A DNA stretch of 64,000 bases. Source: Micromonospora sp. ALFpr18c (GTDB taxonomy: Bacteria; Actinomycetota; Actinomycetes; Mycobacteriales; Micromonosporaceae). The notes below the pieces were generated by a model that was not told the DNA's origin, did no database searches, and saw only the letters and a program-made list of their open reading frames with translations. Within the stretch, counting starts at the first letter, position 1, and each line of letters opens with the position of its first letter. The stretch is taken from positions 1 to 64,000 of the forward strand of contig NZ_WBKR01000010.1 in NCBI RefSeq assembly GCF_008868155.1. Direction: 5' to 3'. A program made the translations under genes and the position numbers. Of this stretch, positions 8,281 through 17,220 are shown piece after piece.

Positions 8281-8825
8281 GAGGCAGGCCGTTCCACCCC
8301 GGCTGGACGCTCGGCGAGATCGCGGAGCGCCCGGAGTGCGTAGTAGGAGCGAGACTTCACGGTGCCCGGGGGGATACCGAGCGCCTGGGCGGCTTCCGCG
8401 ACTGTACTCCCGAGCAGGTACACCTGCTCCAGCACCTGTCGATGCTCGCGGGAGAGATGGTTGAGCGCGTCCGTCACCACGATCGAGTTCACCACCTGCT
8501 CAGCGAGGTCACGTTCGGTCGCCGCCTCGGTCGGGCTTTCCGGCACTTCGGGTGGCCGCGCCCTTCGCGCGCGTACAGTGTCGGTCACGATGTTGCGGAC
8601 GACCGTCAGCAGCCACCCTCGCACCGAGCCCTTGCCGTTGACGAGGCTGTCGGGGTGACGCCAGGCGCGCACCAGCGCCTCCTGCACCACGTCCTCCGCG
8701 GCTGCGCGATCTCGGGTCAACTGTGTCGCGTAAGCGAGCATCGCGCGTCCGTGCTCCTCGAATATGGACCGGACCAATGCTTCGCCTGCCACTTCGCGCC
8801 GACGAACAGGTCCCGATCCCGCCAT
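8277..8825 (-). CDS. ECF sigma factor (SigK/SigL-like), partner of the anti-sigma factor
   Basis: The 182-residue protein has sigma region 2 (FEEHGRAMLAYATQLTRD, AEDVVQEALVRAWRH) and region 4 (LNHLSREHRQVLEQVYLLG, helix-turn-helix with GIPPGTVKSRSYYALRAL). It should direct RNA polymerase to an envelope-stress or similar regulon. I chose ATG 8825 because AAAGGGTGG precedes it; a GTG at 8852 would add nine residues. The gene is coupled to the downstream anti-sigma gene. The ~230 bases upstream contain the terminator of the T7SS-associated genes and presumably its own promoter. Confidence 0.88.
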   Translation of the reverse strand: MAGSGPVRRREVAGEALVRSIFEEHGRAMLAYATQLTRDRAAAEDVVQEALVRAWRHPDSLVNGKGSVRGWLLTVVRNIVTDTVRARRARPPEVPESPTEAATERDLAEQVVNSIVVTDALNHLSREHRQVLEQVYLLGSTVAEAAQALGIPPGTVKSRSYYALRALRDLAERPAGVERPAS

Positions 8826-9000
8826 AGCTACCACCCTTTTGCTGACCCTCACGTCGCCGGCGTTCCCGCCGAATGCTCACGGGTCCTCAGGATGCGCTCC
8901 CCGTTCTCAGGGCCTGTTGTTCACCCGAGAAATTGTCTACCGACCCACGTTGAGGCCGATTCGAGACGTCAGCGGTGGCCGATACGTCTCGCGGCCCATC

Positions 9001-9037
9001 CCCGCTGGGCTCGGACGATCGATCCGAGCCCAGCGGG
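9001..9037 (-). terminator. Hairpin terminator after the SseB-like gene
   Basis: Perfect 15-bp arms (9001-9015, 9023-9037) with a 7-base loop lie just beyond the stop codon of the SseB-like gene. They separate it from the sigma/anti-sigma operon on the same strand. Confidence 0.8.
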
Positions 9038-9055
9038 AAGCGGTTCCACGACGCC

Positions 9056-9634
9056 CTACTCGACGAACGGCCACGGCTCGCCGCCCTGAGGCACACCCTC
9101 GGCGGCGATGTCGCGCAACGCGTCGGCGAACAACCGCATCGCGCGGTGCCCGCCCGGATTCAGCAGGACGTCGACGCCGGCCGGCAGCAGCGCCAGCAAC
9201 TCGTCCAGGTCGACCTGCCGCCAGTCGGCCGCGTCGACCCGAGCCTGGTCGGTAGCGCTGGTCGCGACCAGCACGCAGGGAACGCCGTCCGGTGCCGGCG
9301 TCACGATGGCGTGACCCTCGCTGTCCAGTGCCACCTCGACAAGGCTGTCGCGCAGTGCCAGCAGCACCGCGTCGACGCCAACGCGACCGGTGGCGACCAG
9401 TCTCGCCGTGGCGTCCACCGGGCTCGTGGGCGCCTCCGGATCCTTCGGCCGGTACAGCGGGTTGGCCGTGAAACGGCCGACGGTGCCGTCCGACTCCACC
9501 AGCCAACCACCGACGATGTACTCCACCGGTGGCATCTGCGCCGCGTCGGCGTCCGCGCCGTCGGGCCCGGCCAACTCCTCGTCCAGCAGCAGCATCCAGT
9601 TCCGCTGCTGTTCGCCCTCGACCTGCTCCGTCAT
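9056..9634 (-). CDS. SseB-domain protein, T7SS-associated; possible immunity or chaperone protein
   Basis: The 192-residue soluble protein has the features of type VII secretion-associated SseB-like proteins: a C-terminal region with DVLLNPGGHRAMRLF, then a PQGGEPW tail. An N-terminal EYIVGGWLVESDGTVGRF strand pair adds to this. There is no signal peptide or membrane segment. Its ATG overlaps the stop of the large toxin-like gene (ATGA, 9631-9634), so the two are translationally coupled. A coupled small gene directly after a polymorphic toxin is often its immunity protein, but SseB-like proteins also occur as general T7SS accessories; I cannot choose between these. Confidence 0.65.
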   Translation of the reverse strand: MTEQVEGEQQRNWMLLLDEELAGPDGADADAAQMPPVEYIVGGWLVESDGTVGRFTANPLYRPKDPEAPTSPVDATARLVATGRVGVDAVLLALRDSLVEVALDSEGHAIVTPAPDGVPCVLVATSATDQARVDAADWRQVDLDELLALLPAGVDVLLNPGGHRAMRLFADALRDIAAEGVPQGGEPWPFVE

Positions 9635-11469
9635 TTCGTCACATCCCTCGTCACGCCCGGCTTCATCTCCTGGAAACTGCCCATGCTCTCCACCGTCAGG
9701 TTGGCAATGCTCTTGCCGGGTTCGGTAAACAGGCCGTCAACGTCGACGCCGCGGCTCGCCTGCACGACTTCCGTCGACGCGAAGACTTTCCGGTTGTTGC
9801 CGAGATCCCGCATCACGTCGGCGAAATCCTGACCGGCGCTTCCCGCAGGATTGGCGAAGTTGCAGGAGACCAGAACGATGGATCCCTTCTTGTTCGATCC
9901 TGCGGCAGCCTGGAAAACCTCGTCGAAGTGCACAAGCTTGCCGAACTGCCTGCCCGGCACCGACAACACCCTGCCGTCGTTGAGGGTGATGTCGACGGAG
10001 TGCGGATCACCGTGGGCGAGGATGAAGATGGGCGGACTCTTCAGTCGGGCCCAGGGTGCAAGATCAAATTGGTCGGTGCTCAACGGGGCACTCTTGCCTT
10101 CGATCGTTCGAACCAGCTTGGCGCCTCCAACGTTCAAAGAGCCGCCGAGGTTGCTGCCGAGAGGAACGTTCGCCTCCATCCTCGCCCAGTCGGTGAAAGT
10201 CTCCGTGTCGTTGGCCGTACTGGGAAAGAGGACGCCAATCTGCTTGCCGTCGCTGTTCGTCAGCGGCACGGACCGGACGTCCGAGGCATTAAAGGTCGTC
10301 AGGCGGCCCTTACTGCTCTGCCCGATGATGAGGGTGGGATCCTGTGCGGCCTTCTTCTGAGCTGCCTTGAGGTCACGATCAAAGCGTAGATCCGAAATCT
10401 TCTGACCGACCCGGTTGAACACGCCTTTGATCGTCTTGCCAACACCGAGACGGGTGACGTTCGCGTCGATCCCGCGACCCGGTGTGGCGGCGCTGCCGCT
10501 GACGTCCGCGACACCGCGGTTGCCGGTGACTTCCTTGGTGCTGTTCTTGATGCCGTCCGCGACGCTGCCGGGGCGTACCTTGCCCAACTTGCCGGCGACC
10601 TTGATGACCCGGCTGATGATCCGCCCACCCGGCACCAGACCAAGCGCCAACCCACCGGCGGCGAGGGCGATCTCGGCCGGATCGCCTCCGACGGCGGCCG
10701 CGGCGAGGTCGATCGCGCCGGAGAGGAAGCCGATCGCCGAACCCAGAGGCGGAAAGATGAACGACGCCACCACCGAGAGCACGTCCAGGATCGTGGTGAT
10801 CCACTCGATCACCGTGCTCCGCAAAAAATCAACGAACGCGTGAAACGCCTCAACGATCTTGTCCCACAGCGACCGCTGCGGCGCGTCCTTCGCCAACTGG
10901 TCCAGCGCCACCGCCGCCGTCCGCGCCGCCTGATCACGCAACGCCGTCGCCTGACCGAGCAACGCCTTCGCCCCGTCCAACGCCTGCTGAGCATCGGCGG
11001 CACGGTTGCGGGCGGCGGTGGCGTCGTCGGTGGCCTGCTCCTTCGCGTCCGGGGCGGCATCGGCGTTCAACGCGGCGAGCGCCGCCACCGCCGAGGCGGC
11101 CGCCGCCTGCGCGGCGTTCTGATCCCCCGCCGCCTGCCGCGCCTGATCCAGAGCACGCAGCGACATCGCCTGCGCCTCCTCCAGCGACGGCAGATAGCGC
11201 AGGTAGGCGTCCGCCGCAGCGGCGTACGAATTCGCCATCCCGTCCAACCGCCCGGGCAGCTTGCCGATCAGATCCCGAAACGCCTCCATCGCCTTGCCCT
11301 GACCAACATCGACCTGACTCCCCGACGCCAACAGGTCATGCGCCTCCTGAGTGGTCCTCGCCAGCTCCTGATACGCCCTCGTGATCTCCTGAAAAGACTC
11401 CGAATCACCCGGCACCGGATCCGAATCGAGCTGCAACACCGACCACTCGACGTCACCCGGACGCGTCAT
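9631..11469 (-). CDS. T7SS-secreted polymorphic-toxin-like protein with caspase-like His/Cys C-terminal domain
   Basis: The 612-residue protein has three parts. Residues ~1-200 are a long, Ala-rich helical WXG/LXG-like head. Residues ~205-310 are hydrophobic and membrane-active in appearance (SVVASFIFPPLGSAIGFLSG and LALGLVPGG). A C-terminal domain of ~250 residues follows. There, IFILAHGD (His486) and, fifty residues on, IVLVSCNFA (Cys536) match the strand-His-Gly and strand-Cys pattern of clan CD peptidases, such as CHAT, the MARTX cysteine protease and actinobacterial lonely-Cys domains. It should be exported by the adjacent FtsK/EssC machine and cleave a protein substrate or itself. ATG 11469 is chosen because GGGAGG precedes it. 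Catalytic activity is inferred from pattern only. Confidence 0.65.
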   Translation of the reverse strand: MTRPGDVEWSVLQLDSDPVPGDSESFQEITRAYQELARTTQEAHDLLASGSQVDVGQGKAMEAFRDLIGKLPGRLDGMANSYAAAADAYLRYLPSLEEAQAMSLRALDQARQAAGDQNAAQAAAASAVAALAALNADAAPDAKEQATDDATAARNRAADAQQALDGAKALLGQATALRDQAARTAAVALDQLAKDAPQRSLWDKIVEAFHAFVDFLRSTVIEWITTILDVLSVVASFIFPPLGSAIGFLSGAIDLAAAAVGGDPAEIALAAGGLALGLVPGGRIISRVIKVAGKLGKVRPGSVADGIKNSTKEVTGNRGVADVSGSAATPGRGIDANVTRLGVGKTIKGVFNRVGQKISDLRFDRDLKAAQKKAAQDPTLIIGQSSKGRLTTFNASDVRSVPLTNSDGKQIGVLFPSTANDTETFTDWARMEANVPLGSNLGGSLNVGGAKLVRTIEGKSAPLSTDQFDLAPWARLKSPPIFILAHGDPHSVDITLNDGRVLSVPGRQFGKLVHFDEVFQAAAGSNKKGSIVLVSCNFANPAGSAGQDFADVMRDLGNNRKVFASTEVVQASRGVDVDGLFTEPGKSIANLTVESMGSFQEMKPGVTRDVTK

Positions 11470-11672
11470 GACGAACCTCCCCATCGCATCGTCAGGCCGG
11501 CGCCCGAGCCATCCGACGGGAGCCGACTCGCACACGTAGCCGGCCGAAGATCGGTTCAGCACCACTGCTGAACCGCTCCGCCTGCCGATCCGTGTACGGC
11601 GAAGGTGCCGTGACGTCAGAGGGGTGCGGAGATGAGCGAACGGGATGGCATGCCGGCCGGGGGGTTGGGGCG

Positions 11673-11978
11673 ATGAGCGTGATCCACGTACCCGGTGCGG
11701 AGCTGGAGCGGGTCCACGAGCTGCTACAGCGCACGAAGGAACTGATGGACAGCGCGTCGGTCAGGTCGATGGGCGCGGTAGTCGACACGCTCGGGCAGCG
11801 CGACCTGGAAGATGCCGCCCGTCACTTCGAGAAGCGGTGGGGTGACGGTCGGCATGTGGTGGCGAAGGACCTCGAAGGGGTGCGTGATGCCGCGAAGGCT
11901 GTCGCCGACGCGTTCCGGGAAGCCGATCAGCAGACGGTCAACGCGTTGACGGCGCCGGACGAGAAGGCGGCGCAGTGA
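11673..11978 (+). CDS. WXG100-like small helical protein
   Basis: The 101-residue protein has the ESAT-6/WXG100 size, all-helical composition and a central turn (FEKRWGDGRHVV) with W-G-D-G in place of W-x-G. It is probably a secreted or chaperone-like partner of the neighbouring toxin-like protein. ATG 11673 follows a GGGGTTGGGG stretch. It is divergent from the toxin gene (204-base gap) and overlaps the next gene by four bases (GTGA). The family call rests on size, helices and position. Confidence 0.6.
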   Translation: MSVIHVPGAELERVHELLQRTKELMDSASVRSMGAVVDTLGQRDLEDAARHFEKRWGDGRHVVAKDLEGVRDAAKAVADAFREADQQTVNALTAPDEKAAQ

Positions 11979-12664
11979 GCGGCGACGAGGGTGGCGTGGC
12001 AACGGACACCCACGCTCCCGCTTCCATCCCGACCGGCTTCCACCTGCGTACCCCCGAGGCGTGGGTCGATTTCTCGACGGCCGACGAGGCGAGTGAGAAC
12101 CGCCTGGCCGACCGGGCGCGCGCGGACGCCGTCGCCGGCGGTTTCACCGCCGACCAGGCGGGACGGTACGCCGAGCAGGTGCGCCGGTCGGTACGCGAGG
12201 CCCGGCGGTCCGGTGCCGTCCACGCGGCTGGTGTCTTCCAGCTGTACGAGGACGGCCCGCTCACCGCGACGGTGCTGGTCGCGGTGGCGACTCCGCCGGC
12301 CAGCGGCGACATCCTCGGTGCCCTGACCGCGGTGGGGCAGCCGGCCCGGGCCGACGGCACCTGGCGGCGGGTGAGCACCGCCGAGATTCCGGGGATCGGC
12401 ACGGTGGGCCGGGTGTACGGCATCCAGAACGTCACCCAGGACGGCGCGACGATGCGCTGCGCGGTGATGCACACCGTCGTGCCCATGCCGGGTTCGGCGG
12501 ACGTCGTGGTGGTCACCGGATCGAGCCCGAACCTCGCGGAGGCGGAGGACATCTTCGAACTCTTCGGCGCGATCACCGAGACGTTGAAGTTCACCTGGGA
12601 TGACGACCTCCCGGCGCTGACCGCCGTCACGGAGTCCGTCGGGGAGGCCGCGGCCGGCAGTTGA
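11975..12664 (+). CDS. Uncharacterised T7SS-island protein
   Basis: The 229-residue soluble protein begins at GTG 11975 inside the stop of the WXG100-like gene. It has an N-terminal short segment (PTGFHLRTPEAWVDF), a helical region, then a beta-rich half (TATVLVAVATPP, RCAVMHTVVPMPG, ADVVVVTGSS). No enzymatic motif, signal or membrane segment is seen. The fold pattern recalls PsbP/EspG-like accessory proteins but I do not recognise the family. Coupling with the WXG100-like gene and placement beside the secretion ATPase suggest a chaperone or accessory role in effector export. Confidence 0.6.
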   Translation: MSGDEGGVATDTHAPASIPTGFHLRTPEAWVDFSTADEASENRLADRARADAVAGGFTADQAGRYAEQVRRSVREARRSGAVHAAGVFQLYEDGPLTATVLVAVATPPASGDILGALTAVGQPARADGTWRRVSTAEIPGIGTVGRVYGIQNVTQDGATMRCAVMHTVVPMPGSADVVVVTGSSPNLAEAEDIFELFGAITETLKFTWDDDLPALTAVTESVGEAAAGS

Positions 12665-12677
12665 TCCGGGAGGACAC

Positions 12678-12712
12678 GTCAGGGGGACACCGCGATCCGG
12701 TGTCCCCCTGAC
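12678..12712. terminator. Bidirectional hairpin terminator
   Basis: Perfect 15-bp arms (12678-12692 and 12698-12712) with a 5-base loop lie between the unknown T7SS gene (+) and the end of the secretion ATPase gene (-). Confidence 0.85.
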
Positions 12713-12736
12713 CATGTCCGCCGCGGCCCGCCTACC

Positions 12737-15700
12737 TCACTCCTGGGCCGCCGCGACGTGCGGCTCCGCGCTGGTGGGCGTCAGCAGCGCCCGTAGCGCG
12801 GCCGGGTCGGTCCGGGGAATCTGCACCAGGCGTACGGTGCCGTCACCCAGGTGGAGCAGCGCCCGGCCCAGGCGCCCCACACCGAGCTGACCGCGGGACA
12901 GCTTGGCGCCGATGAGTTCCCCGTCGCCGAGGCCCTGAGGGCTGAGCAGCGCACCCTGCCGGTTGCGCCGGGCGTCGACGTGCCAGCCGCCGAAGCCGCC
13001 GGACAGACCGTCGATGGTGCCGGCCATGATCAGCCCGAGGCCGTGTTCCGCACCGGACCGCGCAATCTCCCCCAGGTCGCTTCCCGCATCGCACTTGAGC
13101 AGCAACTCGGCGTCGTCCAGCACGACCACGGCCGGGCCGTTCCGCTCCGCCAGCGCCGCCGCCAACCCCTTGGAGGTGAGGTTCTCGCTCGCAACGAGGT
13201 CGAGGACCCCGGGCAGGCCGGCCAGCTCGCGCAGCGGCGACCGGCGCGGTGCCGCCACGACCACCGGTGTCCCCTTGCGCAGCAGACCCGCGACCATCGT
13301 CAGCAGCGCGGTGCTCCGTCCCGAGCGCGGCGGACCGGCCAGGACCAGGCTCGGAATGATCGTCAGGTCCGGGCCGATCGCGGCGAGTTCGTCGCCGCCG
13401 ACACCCACCATCGTCCAGAGCGGGTCGCTCGGCCGGGCGAGCGCCTCGGTGTCCGCCAGGGTCAGCTCGTCGGGCAGCACGTCGATCCGGAACGGGCGGC
13501 CGGCAGCCGGCAGGTCCGCGTCGCGTTGCCGGGCCGCCTCGGCGATCTCGGCGAGTACGCGCGCCTGTCCCTGGCCGGACACGTCGTCGCCGAGCAGCGC
13601 GATCTGCGCCTCGGCACCGTCGGCCGCACGGATCGCACGACCCGACTCGATCTCGTCCGGCAGTTGCCGATGATTGATGCCGACCATGCTGTAGTCACCG
13701 CGTTCGGTGAGCCGCAGCACCAGTTTGTCGTCCGACGTGGAGGAGATCCGGCTGGAGAACATCGCCCGGTCACCGGCGAGCACGACGTGGATGCCCGCCC
13801 CGGCGCCCTCGCGCAGCAGCGTCAGCAGGCCGGCCATGATCGTGCCGTTGTCGTAGTCGGCGAAGGTCTTGTCGAAGACCTCGAACCGGTCGAGGAGCAC
13901 CAGGATGTGTGGCGGTCGTGCACCCTCGGCCGCGCCGGCCCGGTACTCGACCATGCTCGCCGAGCCGCTGGAGGCGAGCAGTTGCTGCCGCCGGGCCAGC
14001 TCCGCGACGAGGCGGGCGAACAGCCGGCCGAGCCGTTCCGCCTCGGTACGCTGCACCACCGCCCCGCAGTGCGGCAGGCCGTTGAGGGCCAGCAGCGCCC
14101 CGTTGCCGCAGTCGACCCCGTAGAGATGGACGTCCGCCGCGGAGTGGACGCGGGCGAGCGCCCCGGCGATCGTCCGGAGCGTCTGTGAACGGCCACTGCG
14201 CGAGGAGCCGATGATGTGCAGATGCCCCAGCGTGCCCAGGTCCACCACCAACGGCACCTGGTCCTGCTGGGCGGGAAGGTCGACCAGTCCGTACGCGACC
14301 GCCGGGAGGTGGTAGCCGCCGGCACGGGCCGGAGGCAGCGCGTCCACCGACAGCTTCGTCGGCAGCGCGGGCAACCAGGGGCTGTGCTGCGCGGGAATGG
14401 CGAGCCGTTCGCTGGCGTCCCGGATCGCCGCCACGAGCACGGCGAGGTCGGTCAGCTCGGCGGAGGGCTCCGCCTTGCCGCCGGGACGGCGAGGCGCCGG
14501 GCGGCCGAGATCCGGCCAGGAGAGCGGCGCCAGCCACGGCGCTGGTCGGGCGGTGGTGCGCGCGCCGGGCCGGAACCCGCCGACGCGACCCGCCTGGAAC
14601 GGCACCAGTGACGACTGGGCGAGACGGACGAAGGCGCGGCCCGGCGTCGATTTCGAGATCGTCGCCGCGTCCGGGGCGTTCAGAACATCCTGGCTCTCGC
14701 TGCTGTCGGTGACCCGCAGCGCGATACGGAGATTGGTGTTGGCCCGGATCTCCGGTGAGACCACGCCGCCCGGCCGCTGGGTCGCGAGCACGAGATGGAT
14801 GCCGAGCGACCGGCCGCGCTGCGCGATGTTGACCAGACCGGTCACGAAGTCGGGCAGGTCACGCACCATCGACGCGAACTCGTCGATCACGATGAGCAGC
14901 CGCGGCATCGGGACGCGGGACGGTTCACGACGCAGCAGTTCGACGTAGTCGTCGATGTCCTTCGCACCGGCCTCGGCGAGGATGTGCTCGCGTCGCCGCA
15001 GCTCCGCCGACAGCGAGGTCAGCGCCCGGCTCACCAGGTGGGTGTCCAGGTCGGTCACCATACCGACGGTGTGCGGCAGGAGGACGCAGTCCTTGAACGC
15101 GCTGCCGCCCTTGTAGTCGACCAGCACGAACGTCATCGCGTCCGGGCGGTTGGCGACGGCGAGCGAGGCCACCAGCGTCTGCAACAGCTCCGACTTGCCG
15201 GAACCGGTGGTGCCGGCTACCAGGCCGTGTGGCCCGTCCCGCTTGAGGTCGAGGGCGAACGGCCCGTCCAGCGAGACACCGAGCACCGCCTCGGTGGTCC
15301 GACCCCCGGAGGTCCACCGGGCCGTCACCGCATCCGGCTCCGGCGGCTCCATTCCGAGTACGTCGAGCAGCCGGCTCGCACCGGGCAGGGCGCTCTCCTC
15401 GTCCGTGCCGCCGATGTCCCGCAGCGGCGCGAGTGCGCGCGCCACCCGGTGCAGCCATTCGAGCGGGACGACGTCCGGGTGGATGTCGTCGATCGGGGCG
15501 GCGAGGGTCTGGGTCACCAGCAGCGACCCGTCGGGCTGCTGGGCGATGACCGCCTGGCACTCCTCGGGCAGCAGCCTCTCCTCGGCGTCCACGCAGATCG
15601 CGTACACCCCGACCGACGGTCCCTCCCGCAGGATCTGCGTGACACCGGGCAGGGACCGCAGCTTCCGTGCCCCGTCGAGCACCACGAGGATGTCGCGGTA

Positions 15701-17134
15701 CGCCCCGTTGGCCCGCTCGCCGGACCGGGCCGAGATGATGGTCACCAGCTCGCCCACCCGGCGGGCCAGGCTTTGCGTGTCGGTGCCGACGGTGGCGAGG
15801 GTGTCCTGACCGTCGCGGGGCCGCACGTGTGGCAGCCAGCCGGCCCAGGACCAGCCCTCCTCGTCGTCGGCACCGGCGAGCAGGTAGATCTGCAGGTCCT
15901 CCGGGCTGTGCAGGGCGCTGGCCTGGGCCAGCATCCAGCGGGCCGTCGTGCGGGCGACGGCACCGCCGGCCACCCCGACGACGCCGTGCTTGCGGACCGG
16001 CACGGTCGCCGGCACGTCGAGGGCGCTCCACCGGACCTCGCGTCGGTTCTCGTCCTGGCTCAGGTCCCGCAGCACCACCTCGGACGGCAGGTCGGCGCTG
16101 CCGACGCGTAGTTCGAGGAAGTCGGGGTCGGTACGGCGTCGCTCCCAGAGCCGACGCTGCGGCTCGACGGCGATCAGTCCGGTCGCGGCCGGGTCGGGGA
16201 AGTTGTCCCGCCGAGCCAACCGTTCGACGGTCAACGCCTCCTGCGCCTCGCTGCTGATGCGCCCCTTCTTCGCCTCGTAGTCGGCGAGTCGGGATCGGTA
16301 CGTGGCCCGGCCCTGGCGGCGGGCGCCGATCTGGCCCGCGATCAGCACCAGCGGCGACAGGATGGCGAAGAGCAACGTGAGCGGGTTGCGGGTGATCAGG
16401 AACGCGGCGCCGGAGAGCACGACCGGCGCCAGCACGGTGATCAGCGTGAGCGGCCGCCGCTCGGGCGGCGCCGGCGGCCCGGGCAGGGTGAACTGGGTGG
16501 TCCGCGCCGCGGGCAGCAGCCGCGGCGGGCGGTTGTAGTCCAGGCCGGTGCGGTCCTCCGAGATCTGCAGAGCCGCCTCGTCGTGCACGGGGCGACGCAA
16601 CTCCAGCAGGGAGGAACCGGCGGCCAGTTGCGCTCCGGGAGCCCAGACCTGCTCGTCCTCGATCTCCACCCGGTCGAGCAACAACCCGGGTCCGCTCGGA
16701 TGCAGCCAGCACTCGCCGTCCTCGCCGACCCGGACCCGCGCGATCACGGGACCGAGCGAGACGTCGTCCAGGCGTACCTGGTTGTCCTCGGCGGAGCCGA
16801 TGGTGTGCTCACCGATGTCGAGCTGGTACCGGCTGCCGGCACCCAGACCGCTGACCACCCGGATCTCCAGTGTGCCCGGCGGCCGTGGCGACGACCCGGG
16901 TGTGGGGTGGTCCAGCTCGAGCACGCTGCCTTGCCACAGCGGCGCGTCGGCGAGGGTGAGCCCCGGGTCCAGTGGCGCGCCGGCGACGAAGATCGTCGGC
17001 GGTCGGGGGCCGGGTTGCGGACGGCGCTCCGCCAACACCTCGGCGAGCTCCGCGACAGTGGAGTCGAGGGCGGCCTCGATCTGGTAGTCGGTGGCAGGGG
17101 TGGACTGGTCCGTGACGGTGAGCAACAGGCGCAC
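12737..17134 (-). CDS. Type VII secretion FtsK/SpoIIIE ATPase with N-terminal ubiquitin-like and FHA domains (EssC/EccC-like)
   Basis: The 1465-residue protein should power export of WXG100-type substrates across the membrane. A ubiquitin-like (YukD-type) segment covers residues ~1-80, an FHA domain (HTIGSAEDNQVRLDD) ~90-190, and two transmembrane helices ~235-270. Three FtsK-type ATPase domains follow. Domain 1 has an intact Walker A (GTTGSGKS, Lys647) and Walker B (VIDE, Asp751). Domains 2 and 3 have Arg in place of the Walker A lysine (SRSGRS at 982, PRSGRS at 1273), the degenerate condition common in EccC/EssC. It starts at GTG 17134 with AGGAG upstream. The FHA head resembles EssC of Bacillota more than mycobacterial EccC. 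No EccB, EccD, EccE or mycosin gene is in the window. Confidence 0.88.
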   Translation of the reverse strand: MRLLLTVTDQSTPATDYQIEAALDSTVAELAEVLAERRPQPGPRPPTIFVAGAPLDPGLTLADAPLWQGSVLELDHPTPGSSPRPPGTLEIRVVSGLGAGSRYQLDIGEHTIGSAEDNQVRLDDVSLGPVIARVRVGEDGECWLHPSGPGLLLDRVEIEDEQVWAPGAQLAAGSSLLELRRPVHDEAALQISEDRTGLDYNRPPRLLPAARTTQFTLPGPPAPPERRPLTLITVLAPVVLSGAAFLITRNPLTLLFAILSPLVLIAGQIGARRQGRATYRSRLADYEAKKGRISSEAQEALTVERLARRDNFPDPAATGLIAVEPQRRLWERRRTDPDFLELRVGSADLPSEVVLRDLSQDENRREVRWSALDVPATVPVRKHGVVGVAGGAVARTTARWMLAQASALHSPEDLQIYLLAGADDEEGWSWAGWLPHVRPRDGQDTLATVGTDTQSLARRVGELVTIISARSGERANGAYRDILVVLDGARKLRSLPGVTQILREGPSVGVYAICVDAEERLLPEECQAVIAQQPDGSLLVTQTLAAPIDDIHPDVVPLEWLHRVARALAPLRDIGGTDEESALPGASRLLDVLGMEPPEPDAVTARWTSGGRTTEAVLGVSLDGPFALDLKRDGPHGLVAGTTGSGKSELLQTLVASLAVANRPDAMTFVLVDYKGGSAFKDCVLLPHTVGMVTDLDTHLVSRALTSLSAELRRREHILAEAGAKDIDDYVELLRREPSRVPMPRLLIVIDEFASMVRDLPDFVTGLVNIAQRGRSLGIHLVLATQRPGGVVSPEIRANTNLRIALRVTDSSESQDVLNAPDAATISKSTPGRAFVRLAQSSLVPFQAGRVGGFRPGARTTARPAPWLAPLSWPDLGRPAPRRPGGKAEPSAELTDLAVLVAAIRDASERLAIPAQHSPWLPALPTKLSVDALPPARAGGYHLPAVAYGLVDLPAQQDQVPLVVDLGTLGHLHIIGSSRSGRSQTLRTIAGALARVHSAADVHLYGVDCGNGALLALNGLPHCGAVVQRTEAERLGRLFARLVAELARRQQLLASSGSASMVEYRAGAAEGARPPHILVLLDRFEVFDKTFADYDNGTIMAGLLTLLREGAGAGIHVVLAGDRAMFSSRISSTSDDKLVLRLTERGDYSMVGINHRQLPDEIESGRAIRAADGAEAQIALLGDDVSGQGQARVLAEIAEAARQRDADLPAAGRPFRIDVLPDELTLADTEALARPSDPLWTMVGVGGDELAAIGPDLTIIPSLVLAGPPRSGRSTALLTMVAGLLRKGTPVVVAAPRRSPLRELAGLPGVLDLVASENLTSKGLAAALAERNGPAVVVLDDAELLLKCDAGSDLGEIARSGAEHGLGLIMAGTIDGLSGGFGGWHVDARRNRQGALLSPQGLGDGELIGAKLSRGQLGVGRLGRALLHLGDGTVRLVQIPRTDPAALRALLTPTSAEPHVAAAQE

Positions 17135-17173
17135 GCGTATCTCCTGGTCGGATGAACCGTCGGGAACACGGCG

Positions 17174-17207
17174 GGGGCCGCGTGGTGATCACTCACCACG
17201 CGGCCCC
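17174..17207 (-). terminator. Hairpin between the WXG100 gene and the secretion ATPase gene
   Basis: Perfect 15-bp arms (17174-17188 and 17193-17207) with a 4-base loop lie 14 bases after the WXG100 stop and ~40 bases before the ATPase start. It probably lets only part of transcription pass, giving much more substrate than ATPase, as expected for T7SS. Confidence 0.75.
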
Positions 17208-17220
17208 GACCGTTCGTTCG

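Noticed and set aside
12851-16712. Long frames (445, 438 and 595 codons) on both strands inside the secretion ATPase gene
   Set aside because: The ATPase frame carries all FtsK motifs over its full length; these are shadows.
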